Assembly: GCF_033473495.1 (NCBI RefSeq)
Contig: NC_088941.1
Span: 496,001 to 560,000 of the forward strand
Reading direction: 5' to 3'
Source: Cercospora beticola
Lineage: Eukaryota; Ascomycota; Dothideomycetes; Mycosphaerellales; Mycosphaerellaceae
DNA: 64,000 bases
The notes below the pieces were generated by a model that saw only the letters and a program-made list of their open reading frames with translations, had not been told where the DNA came from and ran no database searches. Positions 20,206 through 31,292 of the stretch are shown piece by piece. The translations under genes and the position numbers were made by a program. The number at the start of each line of letters is the position of its first letter. The first letter of the stretch is position 1.

Positions 20206-20519
20206 ATGCCTATCACCAAGAAAGACCGCGTGCACCGCGAACAGAAGAAAGCCGAAGCCGCAGGAACTCGCGTGCCAGTTCACAAGAACGGCACGCCGGT
20301 CAAAGCCGCCAAGCCTAAGTCAATTTGCGCGTACTGCCGCAAGGAACTCGTGAGGCTCTCTATCCTTCCTTTGCACGCGGTTGCGCGTTGGGAGTAGCGA
20401 GCAAATACCTGACTGCATCGTATTAGGACAACACGAACTTGAAGATCCTCGAGCAGCATGCCAGCACGCATAGCGATGCTTGGACGAAGGAGAAGTGCTG
20501 GCCGAATGAGTTCAAATGA
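20206..20519 (+). CDS. Small At2g23090-like zinc-binding protein
   Basis: Two exons (20206-20349, 20427-20519) with a 77-nt intron encode 78 aa. The N-terminal half is basic (MPITKKDRVHREQKKAEA) and matches the 4F5/SERF-like motif found in this family. The C-terminal half has a C2H2-type zinc site: Cys41 and Cys44 in CAYC, and two His in EQHASTHSD. It ends with TKEKCWPNEF. The splice joins KEL to DNTNLK in frame. The family is small, conserved from fungi to plants, and has no established function; nucleic-acid or translation roles have been suggested for related proteins. Confidence 0.88.
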
Positions 20520-20757
20520 GCAGCGTGCGATGAGCTCGGGGGCGGCAGACATAGGCGAGGGGAACAGACCGGCAGTTGAATGGAGTCAGCACTGAGTGAT
20601 GCATGTATTGTGGCGTTAGGAGAGAGTGGTGCTTTTTAGAAGTTCAGATACAGAGATACCCAAGCATGAACTAAACTTTTGACATGCAAGCATACAACAG
20701 GCTCGAACTGATCACACCGGAAGAAACATGGCAGAAGACAGCACCCGGAAACCCGCA

Positions 20758-21621
20758 TCACTCCACCGGAACGTAGAACTTCTCCGCCTTCGGCATCTCG
20801 CCATCAACAAACTCGCCCAACGCAAGAGCCTCTCGCTCCCTCCAAACAAGAACCTCCGTAGCCAACATGAAATCGTCATCGAAACCTGCAACTTCTCCAA
20901 TGTCCACAGTATCAACCAGTAGCTTCATTCCTTCTTCGGACGATCCAGTATCCTGTTGCTGCTTGATATTGTCCGACCAAAGCATGTAGAACATCAAAGC
21001 AAATCTCATTGCACTTTCCTTTCTCGAAATTTTCAAACAACTTTCCATGACATCTGGCGCGACTGTTTCTCCAGTGGTGAAAGTGTCAAAGAGAGCGTCT
21101 ATAATAGCATTCTGCAGGCGAGGCACATGCCACTGCTCTGCGAAAGTCCAACTCGAGACCAACAATACTTGGAACTCTCCTCTCTCGTGCTCTGTCAAAG
21201 GCTTGCTCCAGTCGCCATTGAAGTCTCCTGGCTCTGGTACACGTTCATGGTACAGCCAATAGATGAAGATGGCGTAGACAAACACGTTCGTGTCGAGTAC
21301 GAGTGTGTCGTGGTATCTGAGCTTGGTGACGAAAAGTGGTGAGGCGTGTTCGAGAAGAGATCTGGAAATCAGGAGAGGTCGCTCGCTGACATCTCTAGTG
21401 CATTGCACTCGGATGAGCTCAGCATCAGGGGCGCGCAGTCGGCGAAGGAGTTCGAGAGAAGTTTCAGTCGTCTGAGGAGATGTGACGAGCTGCGTTGTAT
21501 CACAGCTGACACCATCTTCGCCCTCATGAACCGTCGGCGTCAGAAGGGAGTGCAGAGTGTCTGAGGATAGCGATCGTGTGCGGAAGAGGCGCTCGAGCGT
21601 CTTTGGGCTTATTGTTTCCAT
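20758..21621 (-). CDS. Fungal BTB/POZ-domain protein, copy 1
   Basis: This is a single exon of 287 aa. After a Ser/Thr-rich N-terminus of about 60 residues, the protein shows a BTB-like core: an extended strand (AELIRVQCTRDV), FLISR-type strand, LEHASPLFVTKL, then VFVYAIFIYWLYHERVPE. The helices VLLVSSWTFAEQWHVPRLQNAIIDALF follow. Fungal proteins of this architecture are adaptors or unknowns; many BTB proteins dimerise or bring targets to Cullin-3. It lies in tandem with a related gene whose stop is 159 bp upstream of this start. Confidence 0.8.
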   Translation of the reverse strand: METISPKTLERLFRTRSLSSDTLHSLLTPTVHEGEDGVSCDTTQLVTSPQTTETSLELLRRLRAPDAELIRVQCTRDVSERPLLISRSLLEHASPLFVTKLRYHDTLVLDTNVFVYAIFIYWLYHERVPEPGDFNGDWSKPLTEHERGEFQVLLVSSWTFAEQWHVPRLQNAIIDALFDTFTTGETVAPDVMESCLKISRKESAMRFALMFYMLWSDNIKQQQDTGSSEEGMKLLVDTVDIGEVAGFDDDFMLATEVLVWREREALALGEFVDGEMPKAEKFYVPVE

Positions 21622-21780
21622 GTTTTTCTGGTGTTTTTGATGTCGCCAGAGGTGTGTTGATGCAAATGAAATTGTCTCAGCAGTCGAGTTGGCTTAAGAT
21701 AAACAAGGAAAGTGTTTGCTGCTTTTGTGTTAGATGTGGTGAATAGTGTCGCCGCAAAGTCTGGTCCAGGTCACATGCTC

Positions 21781-22596
21781 TCAAGCACGCGTTGACGCCA
21801 GTGGGTCGAACACGAGGAACGACTTCGCGACAGGGCGCTTCTTGCGCTGGTGGGCATCGAGGACGCGGCGTACAGTTCTCGCATCTTCGAGATCCGCTTC
21901 GATCTCCTTGACACCTTCAACATCGATGTACGGTTGCAGTCGCGCGTGATGTTGAAGTTCACAGTCGTCCCGCTCACTGTGGTCTTCGCACCATAGAAAG
22001 TACTGCAACAGTGCCCATCGCATCTTGGTGCCAGCTTCGGACGCTAGTAGACATATCTGAAGAGTCTCTGCTGTAATGTCCTTGGCCGGATTGTCGAAGG
22101 CGTCGAACAACTTGGTCATCAGCGCATTTTGGAGGCCTGGAAGCTCGACGGAATCTGCGAAAACCCAGGTTCGCACAAGCAGTGTCTGGTAGTCATCCTC
22201 GTCGTCCTGACTAGGAATGCTAGGATATTGGCCCACCTCATGCAAACCTGGGACTCGAGCATGGAAGACCCAAAAGAGGAACATTGCGAGCACATCCTGT
22301 TGCGTGTAGAGGACCAATCTGGAAGTCGATTTGAGATCCATCTGTGCTATGGTAAACTTGAACCACAACGAGCCACGGAAGACGAGCCGAAGCAGACCTT
22401 CCTGCACAAAGATCGGCTCAGCATCGTCTTCAGAGGCATAGACCCTGATAGTGTCGCCTTCAACGTGGTGCAGGCGCTGGAAGAGTTGTAAAACATTTTC
22501 GGGTGGTGGCCGAGGTGGGTCTCTTGTTTGATACTCTCTCTCACTCATCTTCAAGCCCTTGTTGGATGGAGCTAAACGAGTCGTGAAGAAGTTCAT
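21781..22596 (-). CDS. Fungal BTB/POZ-domain protein, copy 2
   Basis: This is a single exon of 271 aa. The order of motifs matches copy 1: GDTIRVYASEDDAEP, FVQEGLLRLV, LAMFLFWVFHARVP, then LLVRTWVFADSVELPGLQNALMTKLFDAF. Overall identity with copy 1 is low, but the shared pattern of strands, WxFA-helix and QNA-helix indicates an old tandem duplication. A second in-frame ATG (MSEREYQ, about residue 17) could be the true start. Confidence 0.8.
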   Translation of the reverse strand: MNFFTTRLAPSNKGLKMSEREYQTRDPPRPPPENVLQLFQRLHHVEGDTIRVYASEDDAEPIFVQEGLLRLVFRGSLWFKFTIAQMDLKSTSRLVLYTQQDVLAMFLFWVFHARVPGLHEVGQYPSIPSQDDEDDYQTLLVRTWVFADSVELPGLQNALMTKLFDAFDNPAKDITAETLQICLLASEAGTKMRWALLQYFLWCEDHSERDDCELQHHARLQPYIDVEGVKEIEADLEDARTVRRVLDAHQRKKRPVAKSFLVFDPLASTRA

Positions 22597-22848
22597 CTTT
22601 TGTTAACTGCCAATGCTTCGACAATTGAATGGAGAAGAAGGTTTGGGGGGCTAGATCACCACCATATAATCCTGTCCCTCTGTTCATGTGAACGATTCAC
22701 GACGTACAAGTCATCTCGAAGAATATCCGCATGAGACAAATCATTTCTTCAAGGGTATCACGCGTTTTCGAGTACAGTTGACCCTCGACGGTGGGTTTTC
22801 AACGTGATCGAGTCCTCTGGTGACAATAGACCACGCGTGCGAGCGAAT

Positions 22849-23420
22849 TCAGCCAAGCTCGCTCCTACCAAAAGCACGATCCATCGCGTCTCCCAGGTCG
22901 TCGACTTGCTTGTCTTGCTTCGCATACTGGGTAGGTTCATCCATGAGGTTGACATTAGCTGCCGCAGGCGACCGTGCTGTCGACTTCTCAGGCTGCAGGA
23001 TATATTGCTCAGTGTCCAGATAGCCGGGAGCCTTCTTCCTCTTCTCAGCTAGTTCTCGATCTTTGATCTTCTGTTCCCATGCCCGGACTTCTTGCTCTGC
23101 ATCTGTGCGCTGCTTCTCGATCTGCTCCAGCAATGACCTGTTCTGTGCAATGATCGTCTTCGGGTGTGCTGCGAAACCTGTTGATGATGTCACGTATGCC
23201 GGTAATTCTGGATTCGAAGCGACTGCCGGTGAATTGAGCATGGAAGGCGGAAGCGTACTCGGCAGCGAAGCATAGTTGTGTGGGAGGGTTGGTGCTTTCG
23301 GCAAGTGGATGAACGGGTTCACGCTGAGCGCCGTCTGCTGCAGCAGAGGATGTGCGTCTATATCGTCAGCTATCAGTCCAGGAGAAGAGTCTTCATGCGA
23401 TACTTACTGTCTCCCTGCAT
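22849..23420 (-). CDS. Conserved coiled-coil protein, function unknown
   Basis: Two exons (23420-23408 and 23357-22849) encode 173 aa. The first exon is only 13 nt. Splicing gives MQGDNAHPLLQQ, followed by NPFIHLPKAP. Without this exon the frame has only a GTG start. The middle holds a charged coiled coil (SLLEQIEKQRTDAEQEV, then KIKDRELAEKRKK). The end has MDEPTQYAKQDKQVDDLGDAMD. No transmembrane helix is present. I do not recognise a named family. It is 157 bp downstream of the SNARE gene on the same strand. Confidence 0.75.
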
Positions 23421-23577
23421 TTTGTTCTGTGGTCCTTGCTGGTGAGATACTTGGGGAGCTCTCTGAAGTCGAGGTGGGCCAGTCGCATGCGCCACACTCC
23501 TGCCTGAGGTTGCAAGTTACATGCGATATGTGGGCAAGCATGGCCATGTCGTGGTCCTTCGTTCGTGTTCTGCTTTC

Positions 23578-24338
23578 TCAAACAACGATGACCAGTATAA
23601 GTAGGATGATGAGGACCACGATGAGCATCGATATGCAGCAACCAGACCAGCGATCTACCACCTTGTCAGCTTTGTACACTCGTGTACTGGTCCAACACTT
23701 GAGCACGACTTACCCTCGTTCTTCTCAATGACATATCGTATTTTCTTCATGCCAGTCCCCAGCTTGCCTGCCACTCGGTCTGTGATGTTCTCAGTATCCT
23801 CAAGCAGTTCGGCCTGCTCCTCCAGTTCGCGTCCCATCGTATCAGCCTGCATTCTAAGATTGCCGACAGTCTGAAAGACGCCATCCAGTGCCTCGTCTTG
23901 CTCATGCATTATCTCCATCTGTCGCTGCTCTTCCCAAGCTCCGTAGTCATCGTCGTCGTCCCCGTCTGCATTGCCAAAGGAGTCTGGATGCGCCAAATTG
24001 TCCGCAGCACTGACAGTCTGATTCAACTGCTTGCGCATATCCTCTACCTCGCGTCCCACATCTTCTACCAGCTTCCGTCGTCGCTGGACTTCGGGCACAT
24101 CGAGGCCATACTTGTATGGATCGCCCTCTACTGCTCTCACGGAGTCGACCAAGTCCTGTAGATCGGTGGAAAGGTCTGTGAGCGTGCCCTCGAGCTCATC
24201 TCTAGCCTCGACTAGTTCTGGAGCAGATGGAGAAGATGCTGTGGATCGAATGCGCAAATAGGATTGCAGCAGTGGCCTCGTTTGTTGGAGCAAGGCGAGG
24301 ATGTCTGCCTGAGCTTCTTGAAAGGGATCGTCTGACAT
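23578..24338 (-). CDS. Tlg1/syntaxin-6-type t-SNARE
   Basis: Two exons (24338-23714, 23654-23578) with a 59-nt intron encode 233 aa. Residues 1-100 resemble the syntaxin-6 N-terminal bundle (DPFQEAQADILALLQQ). The SNARE helix lies at about 140-205, with LDGVFQTVGNLRMQADTMG; the central polar residue appears to be Gln. The second exon supplies the membrane anchor: DRWSGCC followed by about 19 hydrophobic residues and the stop, as expected for a tail-anchored SNARE. Cys-Cys before the anchor may be palmitoylated. The family acts in endosome-to-Golgi fusion. Confidence 0.88.
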
Positions 24339-25332
24339 TGTTGCTGTGGGAAAGCTTGACCGGTCGCGCGCAAATGATTATCGGCTATATCATGAGATGC
24401 AATTCCGGCCGCGAGATATTGTCGGACGCGTCCAATGGTTCCAGAGAGGAGCGTGAAAGTAGGAGTGATGATCTCGAGCAGCCACACTGCAAGTGTGGCT
24501 GATGCTCAACCCGCTGGTCGCTCCTGAGATGAGATGACAACACCGAGACAACAACACTCAAGCAACAGTCGACACTCCTACGATTGTGACAATAGCAGTC
24601 ACGAGGTACACCCAAGCTCAAAATCTCCTCCTGCCTACTGTACTTTTGTACATGCCCGCCAGGCTGCTCCTGAGCTTCACCTTGGTCGCCTCGCTACACA
24701 GCTTAGGAGGTAGTATCTCTCACTCTCGCCAATTGCTCAACACAACACTTGAGGCCTTAAACGCGACTACCCGACACTGTTGCGAGTCTGAGACAAGATT
24801 AACGCGAAGCATTCATCGCGTCTAATCATATCAATACAAAAAAGCCTGGAGGATTCTTGAGCCGAGAACGTTGTCCCCCAGTTCCTGGCGGGCTCTTTCC
24901 GCAGTATGCGAATTGGCAATCGTCGGATCGTTACGCACCGAGACTGCGGGCTCGATGATGATGTATGGTGATTCAAGAGCATGTCCGCGAGCTGAGAAAG
25001 AAAGCATGAAACTTTTACTCGAGCACGACCGATTTGATGAGATCGTTCCCAATTTGCTGGACCTGATCGTGACGCTGAATGTCCAAAGGGCTGCGAGCTT
25101 TGGAAGCAACCCATATGTACTTTTCTACCTCCGCAGCATTTTGGTTGACATACAGCTGCAACATGGCCTCACTACTACCCGGCGCCGACCCCTCGGTGAC
25201 ACCATCTGTGCCCCACTACTGTAGGAACACCTCATCTGCCCCATATTACAAAGCATGGGTTTGTATATCAGCTCGCGTGCCTCCATAGCTTAACCTACAC
25301 CAAGCAGGGAGCAACATCGTGCGATAATCACA
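24339..25332. other. Divergent intergenic region of about 1 kb
   Basis: The interval lies between the SNARE start and the oxidoreductase start. A 57-codon frame from the ATG near 24652 has a hydrophobic N-terminus, but nothing else supports it. I see no other feature. Confidence 0.45.
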
Positions 25333-26495
25333 ATGGCATCAACAGGAAAATCTGTCTTCATCGTGGGACCTGGCTTCATTGTGAGCACAATTCCACGTCC
25401 ATTGATACATCTCGTGAGGCTGACACTTTGCAGGGCTGGAATGTCCTTGACCTTCTCATCAACGAAGGATACCAAGTGACTGGCCTCGTCCGCCGCAAAG
25501 AACATGGCGACCAAATTGCAAAGTCTGGTGCCAAAGTCGTGCAAGGTGATCTGAACGACAAGGACAAGATCGCCGAAGAAAGTGCCAAACACGACATCAC
25601 AATTCATACCGCAACCGCAGATCATCTCCCAAGTGTCGAAGCTGTGCTCGATGGTATCAAGCAGCGTACTGCCAAAGGACTGCCAGCCATCTTCATCCAC
25701 ACCTCTGGCACCAGCGTTCTCGACGATGGAGCACTCAATGCATACAAGAGCGATGAAATCTACCACGACGACGTCAGAAGTGAAATCGACTCCGTGCCCG
25801 ACACAGCACCACACCGAGAAATCGACCTCGCCATCGTAAAAGCTCAGAAAGAACTAGGCGACAAAGCAAAAATCGCAATCATGATCCCGCCTCTCATCTA
25901 CGGCTGTAAGGCACCCACCTCACTCAGAACAGCCTCACCACTCAAATAATACCTTCTAACAACCCTCCCAGTCAACCCCGCCCACGGCCGCCTAACAATC
26001 CAAATTCCCATCCTGACCCGCTTCGCTCTCAAACACGGTTACGCAGCACATGTCGGCAAAGGTCTTGGGGTAGAATCCAACATCCATGTCCTCGATCTAG
26101 CCCGCGCTTACATCGTTCTCCTGCACCATCTCGAAAAAGTTTCCGCAGCTCAAACCCTCGAGAATCCTTACTATTTCTGCGAAACCACAGGAGATAATGA
26201 ACCTTCGTGGTACGAAGTCGCCAAAGCCATCGGAGAAGGTCTCCACAAAGCTGGTAAACTCAAGGATCCAGAGCCGAAGGAATTGACGAAGGATAAGTGG
26301 GATGATGCATTTGCGGGTTTTACTGGTGCGGTGATTGGATTGAATAGTCGTAGTCGAGCGAATAGATTGAGAGCGCTGGGATGGGAGCCAAAGGAGAAAG
26401 ACTGGAAAGCTTCGTATTTGGAGGATGAGTTGCCCGAAATCTTGAAGGAGGACGTGGGAGGCTTTGCTGGCTACAAAGGAATAGTCGCATCTTGA
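25333..26495 (+). CDS. NAD(P)-binding Rossmann-fold oxidoreductase (extended SDR-like)
   Basis: Three exons (25333-25380, 25434-25905, 25972-26495) encode 347 aa. Introns are 53 and 66 nt. The first splice completes the dinucleotide motif GPGFIGWNV. Further on are VTGLVRR, GDLNDKD, IHTATAD, IFIHTSGTSV and the family-typical IMIPPLIYG. The second splice leads to FNPAHGRLTIQIP and later DVLDLAR-type and ENPYYFCET segments. The overall pattern is that of fungal nucleoside-diphosphate-sugar-epimerase-like proteins. The substrate is unknown. A change from C/A-ending to G/T-ending codons occurs near 26260. Confidence 0.87.
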
Positions 26496-26985
26496 GAAGT
26501 GGCACAAAATTCCAGTGAGAAGTTCATAATTCTGACAGTTATCAATACTTCAAGACATCTACTCATTTCGCGACAACAACAATCTTTTTGTTCGGGGGTC
26601 GCAACAGTCGCAGCAAAGCAATCGTGGTATCAACGAACACCCAAAAACAAAACTTACCCTCCGTCCGCCGTCACTCAATGCTGTCCAATATCCATCACAG
26701 GGAAGACAAGTCTTGCCTCCTCCCACAGCGAGGCCGAGGATCTCCATTCGACCCGTGCCTGCACTCATCACCCGCCGCCCGCGCTATTAGAGGTACTAAA
26801 CACCGCGCGAGACGAGCAATAAGAAATATGTTCAAAAACCCAAACCCCCATGACGACGAAAACCCAAAACCATGGCATCGCTTCGGATGCGCGTGCACGC
26901 AATCATGGTCCCGTTGTACCGACTCCCGTGGAACACCTCTTGCTGCGTAAAATCGTCATAGCCATTGTTATCAGGCTCCGTTTCT
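26496..26985. other. Convergent intergenic region
   Basis: These are the 3' flanks of the oxidoreductase and RFX genes. I see nothing else. Confidence 0.5.
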
Positions 26986-29457
26986 TCACATGGCTGCGAC
27001 TGCTGCCATATCGTCCATTCCATGTCCGTTCATTGCGAACTTGGTAAGTTCTTCGTCCGTCAACATCCCGATCCCGCTATCATCAAGATCCGCCTCTTGC
27101 GCTTGTTGCTGTTGCAGCTTGCCTTGTTGAAAGGAGAGGCTGTGCGCGTGCGAGGAGTGTTGCTGTGGCGCAAAGTGCTGTTGCTGCTGGTCAGGCATAA
27201 ACATTGACTGCTGCGCGCTGTTGTCGTGTCCGTTCGCGTTGCCTTGCCCGGGTCCCATGCTGCTCATGCGACTCCCGCTGTGGCTCCGTCCAAGACCGTT
27301 ATCCAGTACCGGCGATTGGTTCATGTTGTTGTTGCCATTCATGGGCGTGTGGCTTCCGTTGCTTTCAAGAAAGCCGCCCATTTCTGCGTTCCACAGCGCC
27401 ATCTCGTCCACGAACATCTTCAACACCCACCAGTGGCTGTATGAAGCTCCACCGACAATGGTGATGTCGCGGATGGCTGCCGTTCCGATTGCTGATATGC
27501 AATGCAGGACCGTTCGTGCCGGCGCCTGAGGAAAGCGCGTGGGAAGTGACGACACAAAGGTCGACCAGCGGTCAAGCACGTTCTCTGCGGAGATCTGCAT
27601 TGGCCCGTTGCGTGAGGTGGGACCTGTCTGGCTCTGCAGGAACTGCGCGAACCCGTTCTCACCGCCGTCGAAGCTGTAGAAGGATGCATCATCCTGGAAA
27701 CCGGTAGCAGGTAGCGGCTCGAGTAAGCTGCGCATTTCCGTAGTCAAGATTTTGTACGTCTCTTCATACCCACAGTCAGGAAGCTCAGCTTCCATAACGC
27801 GCTTCACGTTGACCATAGTGCTCCATTCCTGCCACATCTGCTCCCGATTCTGGTCGATGGTCAGAAGATTTGCGGCCGCATGTGCTGACTGGTTCACCCT
27901 GATAAGGCGATATAACAGTCCAGCGAAGATGGTGGCCGGTTTAAGTTTCGCATCCAAGACATGAGCTGGCTGGTTGCCAAATGTCTTGGCGATATGAGAG
28001 TGCAGCGACGATGAGATGTTGTTCAAAATATTGATGACAACCACAGGCGCCGCCTGCAAGGTGAGTCTCGCGACGAAGCGGACCATGGTTCTGTACATGA
28101 CCAGGTCGCATTGTTCTATCCAAGGCGCAAGGTTTGGGTGCGTGAACAGCTTTTGTACAGGCACAGTCAGCGTGCCGTGGAAGGAGGTGTACAATCGAAA
28201 GAACTGCTTCTCCTTGCAGAATCGTATACTGTCGATGAGGGATGTGCAGTGTGTTCGATAGAGTGCGACCAGAGCCTCTGCAGTGTCGACATCTGTTCTC
28301 GGTGGCAAGTAGGGGTGTATTGAAGGCAGGATGACGGGCTCGTTCTCCGTGAACGTCGGCATATTGCTGGGTGGAAAGCGCAGCGTATGTGTATACGAAA
28401 GAGCCGTCGCAGTGCCTGGCTCCAGCCCACGGGCTTCAGGATATAGGAAGGATTGACCTTTCGATGCCGGACCGCGAGGCGCAGCAGGTTGCGTAGCTTG
28501 AATATCGAAGTTGCCGTCCGAGGGTGGGAATGCCGCAGTGTCGGCTTGCAACCGAGGAATGTTGTTGAAGTCGATCTGTTGGGTGCTTACAGACTGCGAT
28601 CGTTGACGGTTACCGGATTGCTGGATAGCGCCTTGCCATGCTGGTGGCATGTTCGCCTGCTCATCCTCGAGGGCCAGGTCGACGTAGTGGTATTTACTCT
28701 CGCCTCTAACACCCAGCCGTCTCGTCTGAATGCCGGGAAAGATGACGCGTACCAGTTTACCAAAAGATGCAGGATTGAGAGGGACAACCCGCTCGGTGCC
28801 GCAACGCGTTGCGTATTGTGAGTAGACGCGGTTTCGGGGGACAGAGGTTTTTGCTGGTTTACAGACTGTGCGGAGCCTGAAAGCTGGTTAGGGTCAAACC
28901 TTCTTCACAACAGACACGTCTACTCACCACAGCATGGCAAAAAGCTGCTTCGTCTTCTCAGCCATGGGTGTTCGCTCCTTCTGGATAACCTCGACAGCAA
29001 CCTCCCGCAGCGGACGTCCTTCATTCTTCGCAAGCATTTCTCGCAATTCCTTGTCGTTCGTCGCAGTCACAGCAGAGCCCTTCCGCCTCTTGTCATCGTG
29101 CACGTCCAGCCCAGAGTTGATGGGCACCGACCCTACTCTCACATGCCCCGTGTATGACAGATCCTGGGGCAGGTATGGAGAGTCGTGTGCTCCGTAGCCC
29201 TGCGGCATGGCATATTGCACATTTTGCGCGACGTGATGGCCGAGGTGACTCTGCTGCGTATGTTGTACTGGCTCGTATTGTGCGATTTGCTGGGGCACCA
29301 TGCTTGCTTGATATTGAAGCAGGGCGGCTTCGGGCCCTTGAGCCATGTACGTCGCTTTCGCATCGTGCACCGAGGGCGGATGTGAGTCGTGTCGTTGTGA
29401 TGTCGCGCTCGTCGTTGAGGCCCGCGACTCGGGTCGCTGGCTATTGCGCGCCGACAT
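26986..29457 (-). CDS. RFX-family transcription factor
   Basis: Two exons (29457-28928, 28876-26986) with a 51-nt intron encode 806 aa. The intron splits the RFX DNA-binding winged helix at the Trp in FAMLW. Joined, residues about 148-240 read through TKQLFAMLWLRTVC, SVPRNRVYSQYATRC, PLNPASFGKLVRVIFPGI and TRRLGVRGESKYHYVDL. All recognition features of RFX domains are present. The N-terminus is Gln/His/Ser-rich. The long C-terminal part has the RFX dimerisation-like helices, then a Gln-rich tail ending near DLDDSGIGMLTDEE. Fungal RFX proteins act in cell division, DNA-damage response and secondary metabolism (for example CPCR1, RfxA and yeast Rfx1). Confidence 0.93.
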
Positions 29458-30359
29458 TGGGCTGTGCAGTCGTATAACACTTTATGTTTACCTTATTTGT
29501 TCTGAGACCAGCCGGGAAGGATTTGTGTTATTGTTTTGCTTTGGCTGCGGGTGTGTCAGGAACGGATGGACTCAGACGGATGCGACGCCTCGATCAAGCA
29601 CCTCAGACGTGTCTTGGAGGTCGTGATCGAGGGTGAGTGCATATGGGGTCTGCTATACCTGCGTGTATCCTCGACATAGATTGCGGAATGCGTGTTGGTG
29701 CAGACGATTTCAGCTGGCTGGGGATCCTCGGGCGCTCGTCGCGCAGGTCGCTGGGTGTGGAGAGGCTGCAGGCACGGGTGAAGCGAGCGGTGATGGTGAG
29801 CAGACAGTCCGGCGGGTGTGTTGGTCGGGGCGCGAGCGAGGCGCGGTGGTGGATGGGCAATATGGTCGACGGTCTAGCTCGATTGTTGATGGTAAACACG
29901 GGCGTCGTAGGTCTAAGCGACGACAGGAAGAAAGGTTTCTCCGTACGGTTTAGATCCCGCGTTTGACTTCTTGGTCTGAGACGGTGCCAAGGCCCACTCA
30001 TTCACCGACTGTCATATACGTGAAAACGACCGTTTGGCGGACAGCGGGCGGGCGGCGGTGGGTGTGCTATCGATCTCGCTGTCGACGGCGCGCAGGCAAT
30101 TACATCGGATCGATCTGTACGCCAGTGCTTGTCGATGCGGGCAAGAACGATCGGGAGTATTTAGCAGTGACGTGACGTGCGACACGGCGAACCCTCCAAT
30201 CCTGGGCCAACTTTCCATTTGACCTCTACCACTCAACCGTCTGATTCAGAACCGTCTGCACCTTTTCCTCTTCCACAACCCGTTGGCCGCCTTCTTGCCC
30301 ATTTAATTTCACCACGCAAACAATAACATCAACACCGCCGCCAAAACAACAACATCAAC
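29458..30359. promoter_or_regulatory. Divergent promoter of RFX and Yop1-like genes
   Basis: This 0.9-kb interval has no convincing gene. Overlapping frames at 29600-30000 on both strands are Arg/Ser/Pro-rich and look like chance. The last 60 bases before 30360 are a CA-rich leader. Confidence 0.4.
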
Positions 30360-31292
30360 ATGTCTTCATCCGGTTCCGTCCAGGAACGGTACGTCCAATC
30401 TGCCAGCTGCTGCGAACACGCTGCAGCCTTCCGCCCAGACCCAACAGTTGCGATTCGAGCTCCGTACCGCCAGCGTGAAAGAGTAGAGGGACGATGAGCA
30501 GTGTAGCCTTGCTGCACTCTGCTCCCATTGCTGCTGTCGAGAAGAGCTCGAGCGTAGCTATGTGGAGGGCACAGGCATAGCTATCTGTTTGCATGGCAGA
30601 ACGCTGATATTGCGAACAGGGCTCAGTACCACCTGTCTCAGCTCGATAAGGAGGTATGATCAATTGCAAACATCAGGCGCTTGCGTCTTGACTGTACTGC
30701 CATACCCATGCTGACCGCGATACCAGCTCAGCAAATACCCCGCCCTCAACAACTTCGAGCAGCAGACCAGCGTCCCAAAGGTCTATGTCATCCTCGGACT
30801 TGGTGCACTCTACTTCTTCCTCGTCTTCTTTAACATTGCCGGCGAGTTCTTGGTCAACACTGCTGGTTTCGCCATTCCAGCATACTACTCTCTTCAAGCC
30901 CTCTTCACCAGCGGCAAGGCCGATGACAGCCAATGGCTTACCGTATGTTGGCACGTCAGAACATAAGGAGGAATCGAACACTGACAACTCACGCTAGTAC
31001 TGGGTGGTGTACGCCTTCTTGACTGTGCTTGAGTCGGCCATCAACGCTGTCTACTGGTTCCCCTTCTACTACACCTTCAAGTTCATCCTCGTCCTCTGGA
31101 TGTCCCTTCCACAGACTGGGTACGAGTGACGCTTTCCTTACCAAATTGCTTCCCTTACAGCGCTGACTTCTCCCCCCTAGTGGCGCCCAAGTCGTCTTCC
31201 GGTCGCTCCTCCAGCCACTTTTCGCCCGCTTCTTCAACGAGGACCCATCCGCCAATCTCAAGGCCAAGGTAAACGCAACCAAGGCGCAGTAG
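30360..31292 (+). CDS. YOP1: Yop1/REEP/DP1 ER membrane-shaping protein
   Basis: Five exons (30360-30388, 30620-30653, 30727-30942, 30998-31119, 31181-31292) encode 170 aa, close to the usual family length. All splice junctions are GT-AG and in frame. The N-terminus has RAQYHLSQLDKELSKYP. Two hydrophobic hairpins follow (VYVILGLGALYFFLVFF and the AGFAIPAYYSL region; then TYWVVYAFLTVLES and NAVYWFPFYYTFKF with LVLWMSLPQTGGAQ). An amphipathic C-terminal helix runs to FARFF. This is the TB2/DP1/HVA22 fold that curves ER tubules. The 231-nt first intron falls after only 29 coding bases. Confidence 0.92.

Noticed and set aside
24652..24825. Possible 57-residue secreted peptide
   Set aside because: Only a hydrophobic start supports it. 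There is no conserved pattern or repeat, and short frames of this kind are common by chance.
29603..30001. 132-codon minus-strand and overlapping plus-strand frames
   Set aside because: Both are Arg/Ser/Pro-rich and lie between two divergent starts. They look like chance in GC-rich promoter sequence.
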